Below are positions 1 through 6,721 of a DNA stretch of 64,000 nucleotides, one piece after another. Under the pieces are notes generated by a model. That model searched no databases, was not told where the DNA came from, and was given only the letters and a program-made list of their open reading frames with translations. Position 1 is the first letter of the stretch. Every line of letters starts with the position of its first letter. The translations under genes were made by a program, and so were the position numbers. The DNA comes from JADJNY01 sp046349615. Its GTDB lineage: Bacteria; Planctomycetota; UBA1135; GCA-002686595. The DNA lies in contig JAXMBZ010000001.1 of the NCBI GenBank assembly GCA_046349615.1, positions 696,325-760,324 of the forward strand. The letters run 5' to 3'.

Positions 1-519
1 CGCGTCGAGCCGCGCGTTCGCGAGTTCGCCCGCGAGGCGGTGGAGGATCCCGGGGCTCGCGCCGAGCCCGCAACCGCGGTCGAACGCGCGCGCGAGCCGT
101 TCCGCGGCTTCGGCGGGTTCACCGCTCTCGTCGAGCGCCGTGCCGAGCTCGAACTCGAGCTCGGCGAAGCCCTCGACCTCGAACGTGCGTTCGAGCTCCT
201 CCTCCGCGAGGACGAGGAAGGGGATGCGCACGTTGGGAGAAAGCTCTTCGACTTGCTCGCGAAGACGATCGGCGATCACGCGCGCTCGCGCGCCGTCGGG
301 GTCGGCTCCGCGCTCCGCGAACGCGCTCTGATAGCACTCGAAGGCACGCTCCGAGTCCCCCGCGCGGAGGTGCTCGGAGGCCGCAGCCAGCCGCTCGGCC
401 GCGAGGCTCGGCCGGCGCACGGAGGACGGCGCCGTCCCACGCGCCCCGTCCGGGGACTGCGCCGCGGCGACGGCCACGACGACAAACGCTGCGACGACGA
501 CGAACGAGCGAGTCCACAT
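1..519 (-). CDS. Secreted hypothetical protein, helical-repeat-like (3' end outside window)
   Basis: Reading the minus strand from ATG at 519 gives 173 codons with no stop, so the gene runs off the left edge. The N-terminus is a clear Sec signal: MWTR, then a run of V/A/F residues ending AAAQ near residue 21. The mature part is rich in Ala, Glu, Arg and Leu with short repeated segments (LAAERLAAASEHLRAGD, later EPAEAAERLARAFDRG) that resemble TPR-type helical hairpins. I do not recognise a family. It is divergent from the RNase D gene, with about 160 bp between the two starts. The role is unknown; an exported, tetratricopeptide-like protein is the best description. Confidence 0.72.
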   Translation of the reverse strand, partial: MWTRSFVVVAAFVVVAVAAAQSPDGARGTAPSSVRRPSLAAERLAAASEHLRAGDSERAFECYQSAFAERGADPDGARARVIADRLREQVEELSPNVRIPFLVLAEEELERTFEVEGFAELEFELGTALDESGEPAEAAERLARAFDRGCGLGASPGILHRLAGELANARLDA

Positions 520-682
520 GGCGAGCGGCTCCCGATCCGAGGTCCCGAGGGGAATCCACCCGCCAGCATACGCCCGTCGCGCGTCGAACGGCGGTTTCGC
601 CGCGCGGAAGAGCGCTCGAGCCCATTGCGACCCCCGAACGGAGCGCGCTACGCTCCCCGCGCCCCATGTCCGCGGGGCGCGC

Positions 683-1894
683 ATGCTCGACGACCTCCCG
701 CCTCCGACCCTCGTCCAGGACGCCCGAGGTCTCGCGCGGCTCGTCGACGACGCCGCGCGCGCCAAGGAGCTCGCCGTCGACACCGAGGCCGACTCCTTCT
801 TCAGCCACCGCGAGAAGGTCTGCCTGATCCAGCTCACGGTCGAGGACCGCGACTACCTGATCGACCCGCTCGCGAAGCTCGACCTCGCGCCGTTCGGCGC
901 GCTCCTCGCCGATCCGAAGCGCGTCAAGGTCTTCCACGACGCGGAGTACGACGTGCTCCTGCTCAAGCGCACCTTCGGCTACCGCTTCGAGAACCTCTTC
1001 GACACGCGCGTCGCCGCCGCGGCGCTCGGCTCGAAGACGCCGGGGCTCGCGTCCGTGCTGCAGGAGCGCTTCGGCATCGCGCTCGACAAGTCGATGCAGC
1101 GCTCGAACTGGGGCGAACGTCCGCTCTCCGAGCGCCAGATCCGCTACGCGCGGCTCGACACGCGCTTCCTGATCACGTTGATGCGCGAGCAGCGGGTCGA
1201 GCTCGAGCAGCGCGACCGGCTCTGCATCGTCGAGACCGAGTGCCGCCGGCTCGAGCAGCTCGAGCCGCCGCCGAACGCGTTCGACCCCGAGGAGTGGGTG
1301 CGTCTGAAGGGCGCGCGCACGCTGCAACCCGCCGAACGGCGCGTCCTGCGCGAGCTCTTCGTCCTGCGCGAGAAGCTCGCGGAGGCGAGCGACCAGCCGC
1401 CGTTCCGCATCATGAACAACGAGACGCTCGTCGAGCTCGCGCGCCGCCGTCCGCACGTCGCGCAGGAGCTCTCGCAGGTGCCCGGCTTCACGTGGAAGCA
1501 GATCCGGCGCCTCGGCGAGGACGTGCTCGCGACGATCGAGCGCGCGCGGAGCGAGCCGCCGATCAAGCACTTCCCCGAGCTCGAGAGCCGCGACGGCACC
1601 GGCGAGCTCGACGAACTCCAGTTCGAGCTGCACGAGCGGCTGAAGACGCTGCGCAAGGGCTGGGCCGACCAGCTCGACACCGATCCCGCGTACGTGATCA
1701 ACCGGCACGTCCTCCTGCGCCTCGCGAAGGAACAGCCGCGCACGTGGGACGCGCTCGAGCGCATCTTCCCGCCGTTCGCGGATTGGCAGCTCGACGACTT
1801 CGGCGACGAACTGCTCGACGCGATCGACCGCTTCCACGCCGACGTGCGCGGAGGGAAGGTCGAGTCGAAGCGCCGGCGGCCGTGGCGCGGGTGA
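683..1894 (+). CDS. rnd: Ribonuclease D (DEDDy 3'-5' exonuclease with HRDC domain)
   Basis: The protein has 403 residues, close to the family's usual size. The exonuclease domain (about residues 10-170) has all three DEDDy motifs: Exo I with D33 and E35 (AVDTEAD), Exo II with D86/D90 (FHDAEYD), and Exo III with Y155/D159 (RYARLD). An HRDC domain follows at about 215-290 (LFVLREKLAE ... TLVELARRRP). In other bacteria this enzyme trims the 3' ends of tRNA and other structured RNAs. The frame is open upstream to 518, but the family's N-terminus aligns best with ATG 683, and the upstream residues are Arg/Pro-rich low-quality sequence. It is divergent from the gene at 1-519 and is the likely first gene of a plus-strand unit. 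Confidence 0.9.
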   Translation: MLDDLPPPTLVQDARGLARLVDDAARAKELAVDTEADSFFSHREKVCLIQLTVEDRDYLIDPLAKLDLAPFGALLADPKRVKVFHDAEYDVLLLKRTFGYRFENLFDTRVAAAALGSKTPGLASVLQERFGIALDKSMQRSNWGERPLSERQIRYARLDTRFLITLMREQRVELEQRDRLCIVETECRRLEQLEPPPNAFDPEEWVRLKGARTLQPAERRVLRELFVLREKLAEASDQPPFRIMNNETLVELARRRPHVAQELSQVPGFTWKQIRRLGEDVLATIERARSEPPIKHFPELESRDGTGELDELQFELHERLKTLRKGWADQLDTDPAYVINRHVLLRLAKEQPRTWDALERIFPPFADWQLDDFGDELLDAIDRFHADVRGGKVESKRRRPWRG

Positions 1895-2015
1895 GCGCGC
1901 TCCTCTCCGGACGCAGCACGGGCGCGGACCGAACACGGGACGATTCCGAGCGGCGCGCGCGCTTTCCTTGATCTCGTGGCGGACGCGCGCACACTCGCGC
2001 GTGTCCATCGACACG

Positions 2016-2022
2016 AAGGAGG
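2016..2022 (+). promoter_or_regulatory. Strong Shine-Dalgarno for the lipase-metacaspase gene
   Basis: AAGGAGG lies eight bases before ATG 2031. This fixes the start, although the frame is open further upstream to 1968. Such a perfect SD is uncommon in this window. Confidence 0.75.
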
Positions 2023-2030
2023 ATCGAACC

Positions 2031-3902
2031 ATGGCCGCGAAGCGTCGTCTGCGCATCCTGAACGTCCACGGCATCGGCCAGCACCCGCCCGGCGGCGAGT
2101 GGGAGAAGGAGTGGAGCGACGCCGTGCGCGCGCCGCTCGCGCGCGTCGCGCCCGACACCGAGCCCGTGTTCGAGTTCGTCCACTACGACGACCTCTTCGA
2201 GAAGCACTCGGTCGGCTTCTTCGACACGGTCGAGGCGCTGGCGAAGCTCGGCGCGAGCGCGGTCACGGCGCCGTTCCGCGCGCGTGGGATGGAGCGCGGG
2301 CTCTCGAGCACGCTGCGCTGGACCGCGGGGATGGTCGTGAAGTGGGTCGAATCCGATCGGTTCCGCCGCGAGACGCGCGCGCGGCTCGCGACGCGGCTCG
2401 CGCGCTTCACGGAGGAGGACCCGACGCCGCCCGACCTCGTGCTCGCGCACAGCCTCGGCTCGCTGATCACGTACGACACGCTGACGACGCTGAAGGACGC
2501 GCCGCTCGCGAAGGCGCGCCTCGTCACGTTCGGATCGCAGATCGCGAACCCGTTCGTGTCGGGGCAGTTCCTCGCGGGGCGCGTCGAGGTCCCGAAGGGC
2601 CTCGCGAGCTGGACGCACCTCTACAACCCCGAGGACGCGGCGTTCGCCGCGCCGATCCGCCTCGCGGATGCGCGCTTCGAGCAGCTCACGACGTTCTTCG
2701 ACGAGCCGGGCATGCTCGACCACTCCGCGCCGCGCTACCTCGCGCATCCGGCGGCGGAGGCGGGGCTCTGGGCCGACTTCGGCGCGCCCGCGTCCGTGTC
2801 GATGCGCGGTCTCGGCGCCGCGCCCGCGAGCCCGCGTCGCGCGCGCCCGAGCGCGACACGCAAGACCTCGCCGAAGCGGCGCGCGCTCCTCGTCGGCATC
2901 AACGAGTACCCGAACGAGGAGGACCGGCTCGAAGGCTGCGTCAACGACGTCTTCTTGATGAGCTCGCTCCTGCAGGAGTCGGGCTACGCCGCGGAGGACA
3001 TCCGCGTCGTGCTCGACAAACGCGCGACGACGAAGGGGATCCGCGACCGGCTCGAGTGGCTCCTCGACGGCGTCGACGCTTCGGACACCGAGGGCGACGA
3101 TCCGGCCGAGCGCGTCTTCTACTACAGCGGTCACGGCGCGCAATTGCCGACGTACGGAGCGGGCGACAAGGTCGATCGGATGGACGAGACGCTCGTGCCG
3201 TGGGACTTCGATTGGTCGCCCGAGCACGCGTTCACCGACGACGCGTTCCACGACCTCTACGCGCAGCTCCCGTACGGCCTGCGCTTCCTCACGATCTTCG
3301 ACTGCTGCCACTCGGGCGGCATGACGCGCGACGGCGGTCCGCGCGTGCGCGGGCTCGCGCCGCCCGACGACATCCGCCATCGCGCGCTGCGGTGGAACGC
3401 GGAGGTCGAGATGTGGGAGGAGCGCGACTTCGCGCCGACGAACGAGGCGTTCCTCGACGATCACACCGAGCGCGCGCGCGAGCACCGCGACGGGCCGAGG
3501 AAGGAGCTCGCCGGGCGGATGACGACGCGGCTTGGGTACTCGATGGGCCTGCGCGGGCTCGACGCGCGCGCGTTCGGTCGCCGGCGCAAGGAACTCGGCC
3601 ATCGCGGGCCCTACATGCCGCTGCTCGTCTACGCGTGCCGCGAGGACGAGGTCGCGATGGAGTACCGCCACGGCGCGGTCGCGCATGGCGCGTTCACGTA
3701 CTCGTTCGTGAAGAACGTCCGCGATCGACGGAAGGGCCCCGCCGCGGGACGGAGGCCGACGTTCGAGGCGCTCGTGAAGAGCGTGCGCGGCGACCTCGCG
3801 AAGCTCGGGTACGACCAGCACCCGGTGCTCGCGGGCCCGACCGTCGCGCGGACGGCGGTCGTGCCGTTCGAGGCGCGTCGGGGCCGCGCGACGCCGCGCT
3901 GA
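2031..3902 (+). CDS. Alpha/beta-hydrolase (lipase-like) fused to a metacaspase-type C14 peptidase
   Basis: The protein has 623 residues in two enzymatic halves. Residues 1-255 look like a serine alpha/beta hydrolase: NVHGIGQ near residue 11 (oxyanion region) and a nucleophile elbow AHSLGS with S141. A Ser/Arg/Pro-rich linker (262-283) follows. Residues 284-615 are a caspase-like domain: RALLVGINEYP start, catalytic His H368 in YYSGHGA and catalytic Cys C426 in DCCHSGG. The metacaspase family cleaves after Arg or Lys, often with Ca2+ dependence. There is no signal peptide or membrane segment, so a cytosolic location is expected. Joining a lipase-like fold to a metacaspase in one chain is unusual; a cell-death or stress effector is my inference. 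Domain calls are strong; the function is unknown. Confidence 0.88.
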   Translation: MAAKRRLRILNVHGIGQHPPGGEWEKEWSDAVRAPLARVAPDTEPVFEFVHYDDLFEKHSVGFFDTVEALAKLGASAVTAPFRARGMERGLSSTLRWTAGMVVKWVESDRFRRETRARLATRLARFTEEDPTPPDLVLAHSLGSLITYDTLTTLKDAPLAKARLVTFGSQIANPFVSGQFLAGRVEVPKGLASWTHLYNPEDAAFAAPIRLADARFEQLTTFFDEPGMLDHSAPRYLAHPAAEAGLWADFGAPASVSMRGLGAAPASPRRARPSATRKTSPKRRALLVGINEYPNEEDRLEGCVNDVFLMSSLLQESGYAAEDIRVVLDKRATTKGIRDRLEWLLDGVDASDTEGDDPAERVFYYSGHGAQLPTYGAGDKVDRMDETLVPWDFDWSPEHAFTDDAFHDLYAQLPYGLRFLTIFDCCHSGGMTRDGGPRVRGLAPPDDIRHRALRWNAEVEMWEERDFAPTNEAFLDDHTERAREHRDGPRKELAGRMTTRLGYSMGLRGLDARAFGRRRKELGHRGPYMPLLVYACREDEVAMEYRHGAVAHGAFTYSFVKNVRDRRKGPAAGRRPTFEALVKSVRGDLAKLGYDQHPVLAGPTVARTAVVPFEARRGRATPR

Positions 3903-3919
3903 TCGGCGCCGAAACGAAG

Positions 3920-3950
3920 CCGCCCGGCCCTCGTTCGAGAGGCCGGGCGG
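3920..3950. terminator. GC-rich hairpin between converging metacaspase and tRNA transcripts
   Basis: A perfect 10-bp stem (3920-3929 with 3941-3950), extended by a shorter inner stem, lies 18 bp past the metacaspase stop and 8 bp past the tRNA CCA end. No good T-run follows on either side, so it may act as a bidirectional terminator or transcript 3'-end stabiliser. Confidence 0.55.
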
Positions 3951-3957
3951 TGTGCGG

Positions 3958-4033
3958 TGGTGGAGACGAAGGGAGTCGAACCCTCGACCTACGCATTGCG
4001 AACGCGTCGCTCTACCAACTGAGCTACGTCCCC
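3958..4033 (-). tRNA. tRNA-Ala (anticodon CGC)
   Basis: The minus strand folds as a full 76-nt cloverleaf. It has acceptor GGGGACG/CGTCTCC, D-arm GCTCAGTTGGTAGAGC, a five-pair anticodon stem around loop TTCGCAA, a T-arm with GGTTCGA, and an encoded CCA end. The anticodon CGC reads the Ala codon GCG, which is abundant in this GC-rich window. The G3:U70 pair, the main alanine identity element, is present and confirms the isotype. Confidence 0.96.
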
Positions 4034-4199
4034 ACGCGGGGCGGGAATCCTAGCGGCTCGGCCCGGCCAGGGGAAGGGGGCGCCAGGGCCTACGCGGCGG
4101 CTTTTCGGGCGTCGCGGGGCGGCTCTCGGCGGCCTGGGGCACCGCTCCGTCCGGTTCCGCCGCTCCGCCGGTGCTTCGGCCGTGCCGGGCGGCGTCGTT

Positions 4200-5615
4200 T
4201 CAGCCGACCTTGCGCATCCGACCGCGCTGCTCGAGCACGTCGAGCGCCGCGACGCGGTACGCCTCGGCGAGCGTCGGGAAGTTGAAGACGTTCTCGACGA
4301 AGGTCGTGATGGGCAGGTTGCCGACCATCGCCATCTGCGCGAGGTGGATCAGCTCCGTCGCGCCTTCGCCGAGGATCTGCGCGCCGAGCAGGCGCTCGCC
4401 CTCGGGGTCGCAGATGAGCTTGACGAGTCCTTCGGTCTCGCCGTTGATCTGGCCGCGCGCGAGTTCGTCGAAGCGTGCGCGTCCGACGACGGCGGAACCG
4501 AAGCGTTTGACGGCCTCGGCCTCGGTGAGCCCGATGCTCGACATCTCGGGGATCGTGTAGATGCCCGCGGGGATCGTGTCGCCCGTGACGCCGAGGTTCA
4601 CACCGAGCGCGTGACGCGCGGCGCGGCGGCCCTGCTCCATCGAGCTCGCGGCGAGCGCCGGCGGCCCGATCACGTCGCCCGCGGCGTAGATGTGCTCGAC
4701 GCTCGTGCGGCAGTTCGCGTCGACTTGGAGGAAGCCGCGGTCGGTCGTCGCGAGGCCCGCGTTCTTCACGTCGAGGCCCGCGACGCACGCGGTGCGCCCG
4801 AGCGCGACGAGCACCTTCTCCGCGCGCAGGAGCTCGCCGTTCGAGAGTTTCACGTGACAGGAGGAGATCCCGTCGTGCTCGACGGACTCGTGCTTCTGCC
4901 CGGCGACGAAGCGGCCGCCCATGCGCTCGAACTGCTGCACGAAGAGGTCGGTGATCTCCTCGTCGAGGAACGCGAGCGGCCGCGCGCCGCGGTCGACCAT
5001 CGTCACCTTCACGCCGAGCGCCTGGAAGATCGTCGCGAACTCGCTCGCGATCACACCGGCGCCGAGCACGATCAACGACTCGGGCAGGTAGATCAGCGAG
5101 AGCACGGAGTCGCTGTCGAGGATGTGCTCGTGGTCGACGGGGATGTCGGCCGGAGTGCGCGGACGCGAGCCGGTCGCGATCACGATCACGTCGCTCTGGA
5201 CGAGCTCCTTCGAGCCGCCGACGCTCGTGAGCTCGACCGTGTGGGGATCGACGAAGCGCGCGCGTCCGCGGCGGCGCTCGACGCCGGCGCGATCGAGCTG
5301 CTTCCCGATGTAGCCCTCGTGCGCGGCGAGCACTTGGTGCAGGCGCTTCATCAAGCTCTCGACCTTCGTCTGCGGACCGAGCTCGTGCTCGACGAGGCCG
5401 ACGGCGCGTTGCTTGAGTCCCGCGAGGTAGAGCGCGCTCTCGCGCAGCGTCTTCGACGGGATCGTGCCGCGGTGCACGCACTCACCGCCGGCGCGCGCCT
5501 CGCGGTCGACGAGGAGCACCTTGCGGCCGGCGCGCGCGGCTTGGATGGCGGACTTCTGGCCGGCGGGACCGGCGCCGAGCACGAGGAAGTCGTAGCGGGG
5601 CGGGAGCACGTTCAC
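4200..5615 (-). CDS. sthA: Soluble pyridine nucleotide transhydrogenase (Si-specific NAD(P)+ transhydrogenase)
   Basis: This is a 471-residue flavoprotein of the pyridine nucleotide-disulfide oxidoreductase family, matching SthA in length. The FAD-binding GAGPAG is at 14-19, the second nucleotide-binding GAGVIA at 185-190, and a C-terminal dimerisation domain contains GATELIHLAQMAM and VFNFPTLAEAYR. The usual redox pair CxxxxC is reduced to one Cys (C46, GGECVHRGTIPSK), as in transhydrogenases rather than lipoamide dehydrogenases. It interconverts NADPH and NADH in the cytosol, which fits the NADPH-making pentose-phosphate genes a few kb away. The start is GTG at 5615. The HDOD gene lies upstream on the same strand, but a hairpin separates them, so sthA may have its own promoter. 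Confidence 0.93.
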   Translation of the reverse strand: MNVLPPRYDFLVLGAGPAGQKSAIQAARAGRKVLLVDREARAGGECVHRGTIPSKTLRESALYLAGLKQRAVGLVEHELGPQTKVESLMKRLHQVLAAHEGYIGKQLDRAGVERRRGRARFVDPHTVELTSVGGSKELVQSDVIVIATGSRPRTPADIPVDHEHILDSDSVLSLIYLPESLIVLGAGVIASEFATIFQALGVKVTMVDRGARPLAFLDEEITDLFVQQFERMGGRFVAGQKHESVEHDGISSCHVKLSNGELLRAEKVLVALGRTACVAGLDVKNAGLATTDRGFLQVDANCRTSVEHIYAAGDVIGPPALAASSMEQGRRAARHALGVNLGVTGDTIPAGIYTIPEMSSIGLTEAEAVKRFGSAVVGRARFDELARGQINGETEGLVKLICDPEGERLLGAQILGEGATELIHLAQMAMVGNLPITTFVENVFNFPTLAEAYRVAALDVLEQRGRMRKVG

Positions 5616-5646
5616 GGGGACTCTTCTCGGGAGGAACGGGAAAGGA

Positions 5647-5676
5647 CGCGCGCCGCGGCGGGGACCGCGGCGCGCG
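5647..5676 (-). terminator. Probable intrinsic terminator after the HDOD gene
   Basis: A perfect 12-bp GC stem (5647-5658 with 5665-5676) has a 6-nt loop. On the minus strand it is followed by TCCTTT, a short T-rich tail. It begins 7 bp past the HDOD stop codon and sits ahead of the sthA start. Confidence 0.6.
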
Positions 5677-5682
5677 CGTGCG

Positions 5683-6540
5683 TCACTGGAAGGCCTTCGC
5701 GAGCTCGAGCACCTTCTCGCGCCGCTCGAGCAGCGCTTGGAATTCGTCCGTGTAGATGTCGAGGTCGGCGAGGGCGGGATGCTGCGCGAGCGCGGCGTCC
5801 GCCATCGGATCGGGGTGCGTCGACGCGTGCGCGAGCAGGTCGGCCATCTGCGCGGTGAGCGCGTGCTCGACGTGTTCGCCGGCGGAGTACGGGTCGTGGT
5901 GGAAGCGCACGGCGGCGCCCATCCACTGCGGGAAGTTCCAGCGCTCGAGCATCAACGCTCCGACCTGCGCGTGGAACTCCTGCGTCCACGCGTCGAGCAC
6001 TTCCTCGTCGAGCTCGCGGTGGTGCTTCGAGAAGAGCTCGAGGCTCGCCTGCAGCACCGCGGGCTGGCCGACGTCGTGCAGGAGGCCGCAGAGGAACGCG
6101 CCTTCGACGTTCTTGCGCCGCGCGCGCGCGATCTCCTTCGCCCACGCGCCCGCGCACGCCGAGTGCGACCACATCGTGCGGACGCGCGCTTCGCGGCCCT
6201 GCACGCTGAACACCTTGCCCTTGAGCGCGACGGCGAGCGCGATCTCGCAGATCACGCGGAAACCGAGGCGCGAGATCGCCTGCGCGAGCGACACGATCGG
6301 TTCGCGCGGCGCGTACGCGGCGGAGTTCGCGACCGAAAGCACGTGTCCTGCGAGCGCGGGGTCGCGCTGGATCAGGTTCGCGAGATGGCGCGAGTCGCAC
6401 GCGGTCTCGTTGCAGGTCGCGAGGACCTGCGACGCGGTCTGCGGGAGCAGCGGGACTTCGATCCTGCCCGAAGCGACGCGCTCGAGCAGCTCGGTGCGCA
6501 ACGCGTCGAAGGCGGCCAGATCCGAATGGAGGAGGGGCAT
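5683..6540 (-). CDS. HDOD-domain regulatory protein
   Basis: The protein has 285 residues and is nearly all HDOD domain: LLPQTASQVLA near residue 30, then LIQRDPALAGHVLSVANSAAY, ISRLGFRVICEIALAVALKG and GAFLCGLLHDVGQPAVLQA. HDOD proteins resemble HD phosphohydrolases but usually lack hydrolase activity and act in signalling, often with cyclic-di-GMP or chemotaxis circuits. No receiver, EAL or GGDEF domain is attached. The frame is open to 6792, but the upstream part is Arg/Ser-rich and overlaps the divergent glucosidase start, so ATG 6540 is preferred. About 180 bp separate it from the divergent glucosidase gene and should hold both promoters. Confidence 0.85.
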   Translation of the reverse strand: MPLLHSDLAAFDALRTELLERVASGRIEVPLLPQTASQVLATCNETACDSRHLANLIQRDPALAGHVLSVANSAAYAPREPIVSLAQAISRLGFRVICEIALAVALKGKVFSVQGREARVRTMWSHSACAGAWAKEIARARRKNVEGAFLCGLLHDVGQPAVLQASLELFSKHHRELDEEVLDAWTQEFHAQVGALMLERWNFPQWMGAAVRFHHDPYSAGEHVEHALTAQMADLLAHASTHPDPMADAALAQHPALADLDIYTDEFQALLERREKVLELAKAFQ

Positions 6541-6721
6541 GGTGGGGTGAGGTGCTCCTGCGGGCACCCGGTTGTCGGCCGGAGCGCGGCACGGAGTTGA
6601 TGCGCCAACGGGCACTGGAATGCGGAGCGCGCGCTCCGGTGGTCCCGCGGTCGGCGCGTGGTCGACCTCGCGCTCAAGCTCGCGTCCGGTCGCGACGACG
6701 GAGCGATCCGGACCTCTCCGC

